Shown here piece by piece: positions 1-13,373 of a stretch of 64,000 nt of DNA. The notes under the pieces were generated by a model. It was not told the DNA's origin. It worked only from the letters and a program-made list of their open reading frames with translations, and made no database searches. The DNA comes from Rhytidiadelphus loreus. Taxonomy: Eukaryota; Streptophyta; Bryopsida; Hypnales; Hylocomiaceae. A program made the position numbers and the translations under genes. How positions within the stretch are numbered: position 1 is the first letter of the stretch; the number at the start of each line of letters is the position of its first letter. Location: the NCBI GenBank assembly GCA_947034895.1, contig OX344762.1, forward strand, positions 84,934,981 through 84,998,980. Reading direction: 5' to 3'.

Positions 1-2372
1 ATCCCCCGTGGACTTTATTCATGGCGTTCGGGATTTCCAATTGCGAGTTCACGAAAGAGCACGGAAGGGTCCATTAAATTGCACCATGACTTTTGTCTGT
101 TGCATTTTTCTTTTCTAAAATTGGGCCATGGATTGGACACAAGGGGACTATTTATAACTTGCGTGTATTCTTTTCCTATCCCCCGTGCACTTTATTCATG
201 ACTTTGGGGAATTCCAATTGCGAGTTTACGAAAGAACAGGGCAAGGTCCATTAAATTGCACCATGACTTTTGTCTGTTGCATTTTTCTTTTCTAAGATTC
301 GGCCATGGATTGGACACTAGGGGACTATTTATAACTTGCGTGTATTCTTTTCCTATCCCCCGTGGACTTTATTCATGACATTCGAGAATTCCAATTGCGA
401 GTTCACGAAAGAGCACGGCAGGGTCCATTAAATTGCACCATGACTTTTGTTTGTTGCATTTTTTTTTCTAAGACTGGGCCATGGATTGGACACAAGGGGA
501 CTATTTATAACTTGCGTGTATTCTTTTCCTATCCCCCGTGGACTTTATTCATGACTTTGGGGAATTCCAATTGCGAGTTCACGAAAGAGCAGGGCAAGGT
601 CCATTAAATTGCACCATGACTTTTCTCTGTTGCATTTTTCTTTTCTAAGATTCGGCCATGGATTGGACACTAGGGGACTATTTATAACTTGCATGTATTC
701 TTTTCCTATCCCCCGTGGACTTTATTCATGACTTTGGGGAATTCCAATTGCGAGTTCACGAAAGAGCAGGGCAGGGTCCATTATATTGCACCATGACTTT
801 TGTCTCTTGCATTTTTCTTTTCTAAGATTCGGCCATGGATTGGACACTAGGGGACTATTTATAACTTGCGTGTATTCTTTTCCTATCCCCCGTAGACTTT
901 ATTCATGACTTTGGGGAATTCCAATTGCGAGTTCACGAAAGAGCAGGGCAGGGTCCATTAAATTGTACGATGACTTTTGTCTCTTGAATATTGTTTTTCT
1001 AAAATTGGCCCATGGATTGGACACTAGAGGACTATTTATAACTTGCGTGTATTCTTTTCCTATCCCCGTGGACTTTATTCATGACTTTGGGGAATTCCAA
1101 TTGCGAATTCACGAAAGAGCAGGGCAGGGTCCATTAAATTGCACCATGACTTTTGTTTGTTCCATTTTTTTTTCTAAGATTGGGCCATGGATGGACACAA
1201 GGGGACTATTTATAACTTGCGTGTATTCTTTTCCTATCCCCCGTGGACTTTATTCATGACTTTGGGGAATTCCAATTGCGAGTTCACGAAAGAGAAGGGC
1301 AGGGTCCATTAAATTGTACGATGACTTTTGTCTCTTGAATATTGTTTTTCTAAAATTGGGCCATGGATTGGACACTAGAGGACTATTTATAACTTGCGTG
1401 TATTCTTTTCCTATCCCCCGTGGACTTTATTCATGACTTTGGGGAATTCCAATTGCGAGTTCACGAAAGAACACGGCAGGGTCCATTAAATTGCACCATG
1501 ACTTTTGTCTGTTGCATTTTTTTTTCTAAGATTGGGCCATGGATTGGACACAAGGGGACTATTTATAACTTGCGTGTATTCTTTTCCTAATACCCGTGGA
1601 CTTTATTCATGACATTCGGGAATTCCAATTGCGAGTTTACGAAAGAACAGGGCAAGGTCCATTAAATTGCACCATGACTTTTGTCTGTTGCATTTCTCTT
1701 TTCTAAGATTGGGCCATGGATTGAACACTAGGGGACTATTTATAATTTGCATGTAATCATTTCCTATCCCCCGTGGACTTTATTCATGACTTTGGGGAAT
1801 TCCAATTGCGAGTTCACGAAAGAGCAGGGCAGGGTCCATTAAATTGTACGATGACTTTTGTCTCTTGAATATTGTTTTTCTAAAATTGGGCCATGGATTG
1901 GACACTAGAGGACTATTTATAACTTGCGTGTATTCTTTTCCTATCCCCCGTGGACTTTATTCATGACTTTGGGGAATTCCAATTGCGAGTTCACGAAAGA
2001 GCAGGGCAGGGTCCATTATATTGCACCATGACTTTTGTCTGTTGCATTTTTCTTTTCTAAGATTCGGCCATGGATTGGACACTAGGGGACTATTTATAAC
2101 TTGCGTGTATTCTTTTCCTATCCCCCGTGGACTTTATTCATGACTTTGGGGAATTCCAATTGCGAGTTCACGAAAGAGCAGGGCAGGGTCCATGAAATTG
2201 CAGCATCACTTTTGTCTCTTGAATATTGTTTTTCTAAAATTGGGCCATGGATTGGACACTAGAGGACTATTTATAACTTGCGTGTATTCTTTTCCTATCC
2301 CCCGTGGACTTTATTCATGACTTTGGGGAATTCCAATTGCGAGTTCACGAAAGAGCAGGGCAGGGTCCATTA
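1..2372 (+). repeat. 27-monomer-offset duplicate, copy 1
   Basis: This stretch matches 4,773-7,144 at a constant offset of 4,772 bp (27 units). Shared rare variants include CATGGCGTTCGGGATTTCC at the left edge, CCCCCGTGCAC, the one-C deletion TATCCCCGTGG near 1,067, an extra EcoRI site GCGAATTCACG near 1,106, an altered ACCCGTGG near 1,593 and CATGAAATTGCAGCATCAC near 2,192. Differences seen by eye include 638 (T versus C), ACTTTTG versus ACTATTG near 1,325, and TAATACCC versus TATTACCC. The copy continues left of the window. The match stops at 2,373. Confidence 0.88.
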
Positions 2373-4505
2373 AATTGTACGATGACTTTTGTCTCTTGAA
2401 TATTGTTTTTCTAAAATTGGGCCATGGATTGGAAACTAGAGGACTATTTATAACTTGCGTGTATTCTTTTCCTATCCCCCGTGGACATTATTCATGACAT
2501 TCGGGAATTCCAATTGCGAGTTTACGAAAGAACAGGGCAAGGTCCATTAAATTGCACCATGACTTTTGTCTGTTGCATTTTTCTTTTCTAAGATTGGGCC
2601 ATGGATTGAACACTAGGGGACTATTTATAATTTGCATGTAATCATTTCCTATCCCCCGTAGACTTGATTCATGACTTTGGGGAATTCCAATTGCGAGTTC
2701 ACGAAAGAGCACGGCAGGGTCCATTAAATTGTACGATGACTTTTGTCTCTTGAATATTGTTTTTCTAAGATTGGGCCATGGATTGGACACTAGAGGACTA
2801 TTTATAACTTGCGTGTATTCTTTTCCTATCCCCCGTGGATTTTATTCATGACTTTGGGGAATTCCAATTGCGAGTTCACGAAAGAGCAGGGCAGGGTCCA
2901 TTAAATTGTACGATGACTATTGTCTCTTGAATATTGTTTTTCTAAAATTGGGCCATGGATTGGACACTAGAGGACTATTTATAACTTGCGTGTATTCTTT
3001 TCCTATCCCCCGTGGACTTTATTCATGACATTCGGGAATTCCAATTGCGAGTTCACGAAAGAGCACGGCAGGGTCCATTAAATTGCACCATGACTTTTGT
3101 TTGTTGCATTTTTCTTTTCTAAGATTGGGCCATGGATTGGACACAAGGGGACTATTTATAACTTGCGTGTATTCTTTTCCTATCCCCCGTGGACTTTATT
3201 CATGACATTCGGGAATTCCAAGTGCGAGTTTACGAAAGAACAGGGCAAGGTCCATTAAATTGCACCATGACTTTTGTCTGTTGCATTTTTCTTTTCTAAG
3301 ATTGGGCCATGGATTGGACACAAGGGGACTATTTATAACTTGCGTGTATTCTTTTCCTATCCCCCGTGGACTTTATTCATGACATTCGGGAATTCCAATT
3401 GCGAGTTCACGAAAGAGCACGGCAGGGTCCATTAAATTGCACCATGACTTTTGTTTGTTCCATTTTTTTTTCTAAGATTGGGCCATGGATGGACACAAGG
3501 GGACTATTTATAACTTGCGTGTATTCTTTTCCTATCCCCCGTGGACTTTATTCATGACTTTGGGGAATTCCAATTGCGAGTTCACGAAAGAGCACGGCAG
3601 GGTCCATTAAATTGTACGATGACTTTTGTCTCTTGAATATTGTTTTTCTAAAATTGGGCCATGGATTGGACACTAGAGGACTATTTATAACTTGCGTGTA
3701 TTCTTTTCCTATCCCCCGTGGACTTTATTCATGACTTTGGGGAATTCCAATTGCGAGTTCACGAAAGAGCAGGGCAGGGTCCATGAAATTGCAGCATCAC
3801 TTTTGTCTCTTGAATATTGTTTTTCTAAAATTGGGCCATGGATTGGACACTAGAGGACTATTTATAACTTGCGTGTATTCTTTTCCTATCCCCCGTGGAC
3901 TTTATTCATGACTTTGGGGAATTCCAATTGCGAGTTCACGAAAGAGCAGGGCAGGGTCTATTAAATTGTACGATGACTTTTGTCTCTTGAATATTGTTTT
4001 TCTAAAATTGGGCCATGGATTGGAAACTAGAGGACTATTTATAACTTGCGTGTATTCTTTTCCTATCCCCCGTGGACATTATTCATGACATTCGGGAATT
4101 CCAATTGCGAGTTTACGAAAGAACAGGGCAAGGTCCATTAAATTGCACCATGACTTTTGTCTGTTGCATTTCTCTTTTCTAAGATTGGGCCATGGATTGA
4201 ACACTAGGGGACTATTTATAATTTGCATGTAATCATTTCCTATCCCCCGTGGACTTTATTCATGACTTTGGGGAATTCCAATTGCGAGTTCACGAAAGAG
4301 CAGGGCAGGGTCCATTATATTGCACCATGACTTTTGTCTGTTGCATTTTTCTTTTCTAAGATTCGGCCATGGATTGGACACTAGGGGACTATTTATAACT
4401 TGCGTGTATTCTTTTCCTATCCCCCGTGGACTTTATTCATGACTTTGGGGAATTCCAATTGCGAGTTCACGAAAGAGCAGGGCAGGGTCCATGAAATTGC
4501 AGCAT
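2373..4505 (+). repeat. Satellite interval between the region I duplicates
   Basis: About 12 monomers of mixed type fill this interval, and I see nothing else in it. It holds repeats of units carrying CATGAAATTGCAGCATCAC, GGAAACTAGAGG, GGACATTATTC and the divergent TTTGCATGTAATCATTTCC. The last appears near 2,631 and 4,222. One unit has the private change GTAGACTTGATTC near 2,658. Several rare units recur near 7.3-8.2 kb at about 20-monomer spacing. Confidence 0.8.
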
Positions 4506-5878
4506 CACTTTTGTCTCTTGAATATTGTTTTTCTAAAATTGGGCCATGGATTGGAAACTAGAGGACTATTTATAACTTGCGTGTATTCTTTTCCTATCCC
4601 CCGTGGACATTATTCATGACATTCGGGAATTCCAATTGCGAGTTTACGAAAGAACAGGGCAAGGTCCATTAAATTGCACCATGACTTTTGTCTGTTGCAT
4701 TTTTCTTTTCTAAGATTCGGCCATGGATTGGACACTAGGGGACTATTTATAACTTGCATGTATTCTTGTCCTATCCCCCGTGGACTTTATTCATGGCGTT
4801 CGGGATTTCCAATTGCGAGTTCACGAAAGAGCACGGAAGGGTCCATTAAATTGCACCATGACTTTTGTCTGTTGCATTTTTCTTTTCTAAAATTGGGCCA
4901 TGGATTGGACACAAGGGGACTATTTATAACTTGCGTGTATTCTTTTCCTATCCCCCGTGCACTTTATTCATGACTTTGGGGAATTCCAATTGCGAGTTTA
5001 CGAAAGAACAGGGCAAGGTCCATTAAATTGCACCATGACTTTTGTCTGTTGCATTTTTCTTTTCTAAGATTCGGCCATGGATTGGACACTAGGGGACTAT
5101 TTATAACTTGCGTGTATTCTTTTCCTATCCCCCGTGGACTTTATTCATGACATTCGAGAATTCCAATTGCGAGTTCACGAAAGAGCACGGCAGGGTCCAT
5201 TAAATTGCACCATGACTTTTGTTTGTTGCATTTTTTTTTCTAAGACTGGGCCATGGATTGGACACAAGGGGACTATTTATAACTTGCGTGTATTCTTTTC
5301 CTATCCCCCGTGGACTTTATTCATGACTTTGGGGAATTCCAATTGCGAGTTCACGAAAGAGCAGGGCAAGGTCCATTAAATTGCACCATGACTTTTCTCT
5401 GTTGCATTTCTCTTTTCTAAGATTCGGCCATGGATTGGACACTAGGGGACTATTTATAACTTGCATGTATTCTTTTCCTATCCCCCGTGGACTTTATTCA
5501 TGACTTTGGGGAATTCCAATTGCGAGTTCACGAAAGAGCAGGGCAGGGTCCATTATATTGCACCATGACTTTTGTCTCTTGCATTTTTCTTTTCTAAGAT
5601 TCGGCCATGGATTGGACACTAGGGGACTATTTATAACTTGCGTGTATTCTTTTCCTATCCCCCGTAGACTTTATTCATGACTTTGGGGAATTCCAATTGC
5701 GAGTTCACGAAAGAGCAGGGCAGGGTCCATTAAATTGTACGATGACTTTTGTCTCTTGAATATTGTTTTTCTAAAATTGGCCCATGGATTGGACACTAGA
5801 GGACTATTTATAACTTGCGTGTATTCTTTTCCTATCCCCGTGGACTTTATTCATGACTTTGGGGAATTCCAATTGCGA
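4506..5878 (+). repeat. 1.37-kb block, second of four occurrences
   Basis: This block matches 8,218-9,590 at an offset of 3,712 bp (21 units). It begins after GCATCAC and includes GGAAACTAGAGG, GGACATTATTC, CATGTATTCTTGTCC, the EcoRI-less unit with GGGATTTCC, CGTGCAC, GACATTCGAG and the one-C deletion. The right end is set where this copy reads GCGAATTC and the partner reads GCGAGTTC. Most of it (from 4,773) also matches the left edge of the window. Confidence 0.87.
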
Positions 5879-7144
5879 ATTCACGAAAGAGCAGGGCAGG
5901 GTCCATTAAATTGCACCATGACTTTTGTTTGTTCCATTTTTTTTTCTAAGATTGGGCCATGGATGGACACAAGGGGACTATTTATAACTTGCGTGTATTC
6001 TTTTCCTATCCCCCGTGGACTTTATTCATGACTTTGGGGAATTCCAATTGCGAGTTCACGAAAGAGAAGGGCAGGGTCCATTAAATTGTACGATGACTAT
6101 TGTCTCTTGAATATTGTTTTTCTAAAATTGGGCCATGGATTGGACACTAGAGGACTATTTATAACTTGCGTGTATTCTTTTCCTATCCCCCGTGGACTTT
6201 ATTCATGACTTTGGGGAATTCCAATTGCGAGTTCACGAAAGAACACGGCAGGGTCCATTAAATTGCACCATGACTTTTGTTTGTTGCATTTTTTTTTCTA
6301 CGATTGGGCCATGGATTGGACACAAGGGGACTATTTATAACTTGCGTGTATTCTTTTCCTATTACCCGTGGACTTTATTCATGACATTCGGGAATTCCAA
6401 TTGCGAGTTTACGAAAGAACAGGGCAAGGTCCATTAAATTGCACCATGACTTTTGTCTGTTGCATTTCTCTTTTCTAAGATTGGGCCATGGATTGAACAC
6501 TAGGGGACTATTTATAATTTGCATGTAATCATTTCCTATCCCCCGTGGACTTTATTCATGACTTTGGGGAATTCCAATTGCGAGTTCACGAAAGAGCAGG
6601 GCAGGGTCCATTAAATTGTACGATGACTTTTGTCTCTTGAATATTGTTTTTCTAAAATTGGGCCATGGATTGGACACTAGAGGACTATTTATAACTTGCG
6701 TGTATTCTTTTCCTATCCCCCGTGGACTTTATTCATGACTTTGGGGAATTCCAATTGCGAGTTCACGAAAGAGCAGGGCAGGGTCCATTATATTGCACCA
6801 TGACTTTTGTCTGTTGCATTTTTCTTTTCTAAGATTCGGCCATGGATTGGACACTAGGGGACTATTTATAACTTGCGTGTATTCTTTTCCTATCCCCCGT
6901 GGACTTTATTCATGACTTTGGGGAATTCCAATTGCGAGTTCACGAAAGAGCAGGGCAGGGTCCATGAAATTGCAGCATCACTTTTGTCTCTTGAATATTG
7001 TTTTTCTAAAATTGGGCCATGGATTGGACACTAGAGGACTATTTATAACTTGCGTGTATTCTTTTCCTATCCCCCGTGGACTTTATTCATGACTTTGGGG
7101 AATTCCAATTGCGAGTTCACGAAAGAGCAGGGCAGGGTCCATTA
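4773..7144 (+). repeat. 27-monomer-offset duplicate, copy 2
   Basis: Partner of 1-2,372, recognised from the same chain of rare variants in the same order. The one-C deletion lies near 5,838 and the altered ACCCGTGG near 6,364. Immediately to its right a two-monomer segment has been duplicated (6,787-7,494); this raises the offset from 4,772 to 5,126 bp. The match with copy 1 then resumes at about 7,499 and runs to about 7,850 (about 2,720 in copy 1). Confidence 0.87.
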
Positions 7145-7494
7145 TATTGCACCATGACTTTTGTCTGTTGCATTTTTCTTTTCTAAGATTCGGCCATGGA
7201 TTGGACACTAGGGGACTATTTATAACTTGCGTGTATTCTTTTCCTATCCCCCGTGGACTTTATTCATGACTTTGGGGAATTCCAATTGCGAGTTCACGAA
7301 AGAGCAGGGCAGGGTCCATGAAATTGCAGCATCACTTTTGTCTCTTGAATATTGTTTTTCTAAAATTGGGCCATGGATTGGACACTAGAGGACTATTTAT
7401 AACTTGCGTGTATTCTTTTCCTATCCCCCGTGGACTTTATTCATGACTTTGGGGAATTCCAATTGCGAGTTCACGAAAGAGCAGGGCAGGGTCC
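6787..7494 (+). repeat. Tandem duplication of a two-monomer unit (354 bp x 2)
   Basis: The dimer beginning ATTATATTGCACC at 6,787 is repeated at 7,141, and the sequence returns to ATTAAATTGTACG at 7,495. Each dimer holds a GATTCGGCC unit followed by a CATGAAATTGCAGCATCAC unit. The equivalent region of copy 1 (about 2,015-2,370) has only one such dimer, so this is either a gain here or a loss there. The exact breakpoint cannot be placed inside the homologous units. Confidence 0.85.
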
Positions 7495-8217
7495 ATTAAA
7501 TTGTACGATGACTTTTGTCTCTTGAATATTGTTTTTCTAAAATTGGGCCATGGATTGGAAACTAGAGGACTATTTATAACTTGCGTGTATTCTTTTCCTA
7601 TCCCCCGTGGACATTATTCATGACATTCGGGAATTCCAATTGCGAGTTTACGAAAGAACAGGGCAAGGTCCATTAAATTGCACCATGACTTTTGTCTGTT
7701 GCATTTCTCTTTTCTAAGATTGGGCCATGGATTGAACACTAGGGGACTATTTATAATTTGCATGTAATCATTTCCTATCCCCCGTGGACTTTATTCATGA
7801 CTTTGGGGAATTCCAATTGCGAGTTCACGAAAGAGCAGGGCAGGGTCCATTATATTGCACCATGACTTTTGTCTCTTGCATTTTTCTTTTCTAAGATTCG
7901 GCCATGGATTGGACACTAGGGGACTATTTATAACTTGCGTGTATTCTTTTCCTATCCCCCGTGGACTTTATTCATGACTTTGGGGAATTCCAATTGCGAG
8001 TTCACGAAAGAGCAGGGCAGGGTCCATGAAATTGCAGCATCACTTTTGTCTCTTGAATATTGTTTTTCTAAAATTGGGCCATGGATTGGACACTAGAGGA
8101 CTATTTATAACTTGCGTGTATTCTTTTCCTATCCCCCGTGGACTTTATTCATGACTTTGGGGAATTCCAATTGCGAGTTCACGAAAGAGCAGGGCAGGGT
8201 CCATTAAATTGTACGAT

Positions 8218-9590
8218 GACTTTTGTCTCTTGAATATTGTTTTTCTAAAATTGGGCCATGGATTGGAAACTAGAGGACTATTTATAACTTGCGTGTATTC
8301 TTTTCCTATCCCCTGTGGACATTATTCATGACATTCGGGAATTCCAATTGCGAGTTTACGAAAGAACAGGGCAAGGTCCATTAAATTGCACCATGACTTT
8401 TGTCTGTTGCATTTTTCTTTTCTAAGATTCGGCCATGGATTGGACACTAGGGGACTATTTATAACTTGCATGTATTCTTGTCCTATCCCCCGTGGACTTT
8501 ATTCATGGCGTTCGGGATTTCCAATTGCGAGTTCACGAAAGAGCACGGAAGGGTCCATTAAATTGCACCATGACTTTTGTCTGTTGCATTTTTCTTTTCT
8601 AAAATTGGGCCATGGATTGGACACAAGGGGACTATTTATAACTTGCGTGTATTCTTTTCCTATCCCCCGTGCACTTTATTCATGACTTTGGGGAATTCCA
8701 ATTGCGAGTTTACGAAAGAACAGGGCAAGGTCCATTAAATTGCACCATGACTTTTGTCTGTTGCATTTTTCTTTTCTAAGATTCGGCCATGGATTGGACA
8801 CTAGGGGACTATTTATAACTTGCGTGTATTCTTTTCCTATCCCCCGTGGACTTTATTCATGACATTCGAGAATTCCAATTGCGAGTTCACGAAAGAGCAC
8901 GGCAGGGTCCATTAAATTGCACCATGACTTTTGTTTGTTGCATTTTTTTTTCTAAGACTGGGCCATGGATTGGACACAAGGGGACTATTTATAACTTGCG
9001 TGTATTCTTTTCCTATCCCCCGTGGACTTTATTCATGACTTTGGGGAATTCCAATTGCGAGTTCACGAAAGAGCAGGGCAAGGTCCATTAAATTGCACCA
9101 TGACTTTTCTCTGTTGCATTTTTCTTTTCTAAGATTCGGCCATGGATTGGACACTAGGGGACTATTTATAACTTGCATGTATTCTTTTCCTATCCCCCGT
9201 GGACTTTATTCATGACTTTGGGGAATTCCAATTGCGAGTTCACGAAAGAGCAGGGCAGGGTCCATTATATTGCACCATGACTTTTGTCTCTTGCATTTTT
9301 CTTTTCTAAGATTCGGCCATGGATTGGACACTAGGGGACTATTTATAACTTGCGTGTATTCTTTTCCTATCCCCCGTAGACTTTATTCATGACTTTGGGG
9401 AATTCCAATTGCGAGTTCACGAAAGAGCAGGGCAGGGTCCATTAAATTGTACGATGACTTTTGTCTCTTGAATATTGTTTTTCTAAAATTGGCCCATGGA
9501 TTGGACACTAGAGGACTATTTATAACTTGCGTGTATTCTTTTCCTATCCCCGTGGACTTTATTCATGACTTTGGGGAATTCCAATTGCGA
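8218..9590 (+). repeat. 1.37-kb block, third of four occurrences
   Basis: Partner of 4,506-5,878. A private change, CCCCTGTGG near 8,312, is shared only with the fourth occurrence at about 14,937-16,309. That places the fourth copy as a descendant of this one, in line with the 6,719-bp duplication. The right flank switches to a unit with GAGCACGGCA and TTGTACG. Confidence 0.87.
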
Positions 9591-10543
9591 GTTCACGAAA
9601 GAGCACGGCAGGGTCCATTAAATTGTACGATGACTTTTGTCTCTTGAATATTGTTTTTCTAAAATTGGGCCATGGATTGGACACTAGAGGACTATTTATA
9701 ACTTGCGTGTATTCTTTTCCTATCCCCCGTGGACATTATTCATGACATTCGGGAATTCCAATTGCGAGTTTACGAAAGAACAGGGCAAGGTCCATTAAAT
9801 TGCACCATGACTTTTGTCTGTTGCATTTTTCTTTTCTAAGATTCGGCCATGGATTGGACACTAGGGGACTATTTATAACTTGCATGTATTCTTTTCCTAT
9901 CCCCCGTGGACTTTATTCATGACTTTGGGGAATTCCAATTGCGAGTTCACGAAAGAGCAGGGCAGGGTCCATTATATTGCACCATGACTTTTGTCTGTTG
10001 CATTTTTTTTTTCTAAGATTGGGCCATGGATTGGACACAAGGGGACTATTTATAACTTGCGTGTATTCTTTTCCTATCCCCCGTGGACTTTATTCATGAC
10101 ATTCGGGAATTCCAATTGCGAGTTCACGAAAGAACAGGGCAAGGTCCATTAAATTGCACCATGACTTTTGTTTGTTGCATTTTTCTTTCTAAGATTGGGC
10201 CATGGATTGGACACAAGGGGACTATTTATAACTTGCGTGTATTCTTTTCCTATCCCCCGTGGACTTTATTCATGACACTCGGGAATTCCAAGTGCGAGTT
10301 TACGAAAGAACAGGGCAAGGTCCATTAAATTGCACCATGACTTTTGTCTGTTGCATTTTTTTTTTCTAAGATTGGGCGATGGATTGGACACTAGGGGACT
10401 ATTTATAACTTGCGTGTATTCTTTTCCTATCCCCCGTGGACTTTATTCATGACATTCGGGAATTCCAATTGCGAGTTCACGAAAGAGCACGGCAGGGTCC
10501 ATTAAATTGCACCATGACTTTTGTTTGTTGCATTTTTTTTTCG

Positions 10544-13373
10544 AAGATTGGGCCATGGATTGGACACAAGGGGACTATTTATAACTTGCGTGTATTCTTT
10601 TCCTATCCCCCGTGGACTTTATTCATGACATTCGGGAATTCCAATTGCGAGTTTACGAAAGAACAGGGCAAGGTCCATTAAATTGCACCATTACTTTTGT
10701 CTGTTGCAATTCTCTTTTCTAAGATTCGGCCATGGATTGGACACTAGGGGACTATTTATAACTTGCGTGTATTCTTTTCCTATCCCCCGTGGACTTTATT
10801 CATGACATTCAGGAATTCCAATTGCGAGTTCACGAAAGAGCAGGGCAGGGTCCATTAAATTGTACGATGACTTTTGTCTCTTGAATATTGTTTTTCTAAA
10901 ATTGGTCCATGGATTGGACACTAGAGGACTATTTATAACTTGCGTGTATTCTTTTCCTATCCCCCGTGGACTTTATTCATGACTTTGGGGAATTCCAATT
11001 GCGAGTTCACGAAAGAACAGGGCAGGGTCCATTAAATTGTACGATGACTTTTGTCTCGTGAATATGGTTTTTCTAAAATTGGGCCATGGATTGGACACTA
11101 GAGGACTATTTATAACTTGCGTGTATTCTTTTCCTATCCCCCGTGGACTTTATTCATGACATTCAGGAATTCCAATTGCGAGTTCACGAAAGAGCAGGGC
11201 AGGGTCCATTAAATTGTACGATGACTTTTGTCTCGTGAATATGGTTTTTCTAAAATTGGGCCATGGATTGGACACTAGAGGACTATTTATAACTTGCGTG
11301 TATTCTTTTCCTATCCCCCGTGGACTTTATTCATGACATTCAGGAATTCCAATTGCGAGTTCACGAAAGAGCAGGGCAGGGTCCATTAAATTGTACGATG
11401 ACTTTTGTCTCTTGAATATTGTTTTTCTAAAATTGGGCCATGGATTGGACACTAGAGGACTATTTATAACTTGCGTGTATTCTTTTCCTATCCCCCGTGG
11501 ACTTTATTCATGACTTTGGGGAATTCCAATTGCGAGTTCACGAAAGAGCAGGGCAGGGTCCATTAAATTGTACGATGACTTTTGTCTTGTGAATATGGTT
11601 TTTCTAAAATTGGGCCATGGATTGGACACTAGATGACTATTTATAACTTGCGTGTATTCTTTTCCTATCCCCCGTGGACTTTATTCATGACATTCGGGAA
11701 TTCCAATTGCGAGTTCACGAAAGAGCACGGCAGGGTCCATTAAATTGCACCATGACTTTTGTTTGTTGCATTTTTTTTTCTAAGATTGGGCCATGGATTG
11801 GACACTAGAGGACTATTTATAACTTGCGTGTATTCTTTTCCTATCCCCCGTGGACTTTATTCATGACATTCGGGAATTCCAAATGCGAGTTTACGAAAGA
11901 ACAGGGCAAGGTCCATTAAATTGCACCAAGACTTTTGTCTGTTGCATTTCTTTTTTCTAAGATTGGGCCATGGATTGGACACAAGGGGACTATTTATAAC
12001 TTGCATGTATTCTTTTCCTATCCCCCGTGGACTTTATTCATGATTTTGGGGAATTCCAATTGCGAGTTCACGAAAGAGCAGGGCAGGGTCCATTAAATTG
12101 TACGATGACTTTTGTCTCTTGAATATTGTTTTTCTAAAATTGGTCCATGGATTGGACACTAGAGGACTATTTATAACTTGCGTGTATTCTTTTCCTATCC
12201 CCCGTGGACTTTATTCATGACTTTGGGGAATTCCAATTGCGATTTCACGAAAGAGCAGGGCAGGGTCCATTAAATTGTACGATGACTTTTGTCTCTTGAA
12301 TATTGTTTTTCTAAAATTGGTCCATGGATTGGACACTAGAGGACTATTTATAACTTGCGTGTATTCTTTTCCTATCCCCCGTGCACTTTATTCATGACTT
12401 TGGGGAATTCCAATTGCGAGTTCACGAAAGAGCAGGGCAGGGTCCATTAAATTGTACGATGACTTTTGTCTCTTGAATATTGTTTTTCTAAAATTGGGCC
12501 ATGGATTGGACACTAGAGGACTATTTATAACTTGCGTGTATTCTTTTCCTATCCCCCGTGGACTTTATTCATGACATTCGGGAATTCCAATTGCGAGTTC
12601 ACGAAAGAGCACGGCAGGGTCCATTAAATTGCACCATGACTTTTGTTTGTTGCATTTTTTTTTCTAAGATTGGGCCATGGATTGGACACAAGGGGACTAT
12701 TTATAACTTGCGTGTATTCTTTTCCTATCCCCCGTGGACTTTATTCATGACTTTGGGGAATTCCAATTGCGAGTTCACGAAAGAGCAGGGCAGGGTCCAT
12801 TAAATTGTACGATGACTTTTGTCTCTTGAATATTGTTTTTCTAAAATTGGGCCATGGATTGGACACTAGAGGACTATTTATAACTTGCGTGTATTCTTTT
12901 CCTATCCCCCGTGGACTTTATTCATGACTTTGGGGAATTCCAATTGCGAGTTCACGAAAGAGCACGGCAGGGTCCATTAAATTGTACGATGACTTTTATC
13001 TCTTGAATATTGCTTTTCTAAAATTGGGCCATGGATTGGACACTAGAGGACTATTTATAACTTGCGTGTATTCTTTTCCTATCCCCCGTGGACTTTATTC
13101 ATGACTTTGGGGAATTCCAATTGCGAGTTCACGAAAGAGCAGGGCAGGGTCCATTAAATTGTACGATGACTTTTGTCTCTTGCATATTGTTTTTCTAAGA
13201 TTGGGCCATGGATTGGACACAAGGGGACTATTTATAACTTGCATGTATTCTTTTCCTATCCCCCGTGGACTTTATTCATGACATTCGGGAATTCCAATTG
13301 CGAGTTCACGAAAGAGCACGGCAGGGTCCATTAAATTGCACCATGACTTTTGTTTGTTGCATTTTTCTTTTCT
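10544..13373 (+). repeat. 16-monomer higher-order unit, copy A (2,830 bp)
   Basis: A 2,830-bp unit of 16 monomers, tandemly repeated. The landmark is TTGCACCATTAC with TTGCAATTCTC near 10,681. After it come GACATTCAGG units, TCTCGTGAATATGG units, a TCTTGTGAATATGG unit with ACTAGATGAC, GCACCAAGAC, CATGATTTTGGGG, GCGATTTCACG, CCCCCGTGCAC and TTTATCTCTTGAATATTGC. The left limit is set where this copy has TCGAAG and the next unit has TCTAAG. Confidence 0.9.

Noticed and set aside
2488..2790. Minus-strand open frames of 100-159 residues (here and at 31,313-31,615 and 34,851-35,330)
   Set aside because: They consist of a 59-residue repeat that mirrors consecutive 177-bp units. No domain, promoter or unique sequence supports a gene.
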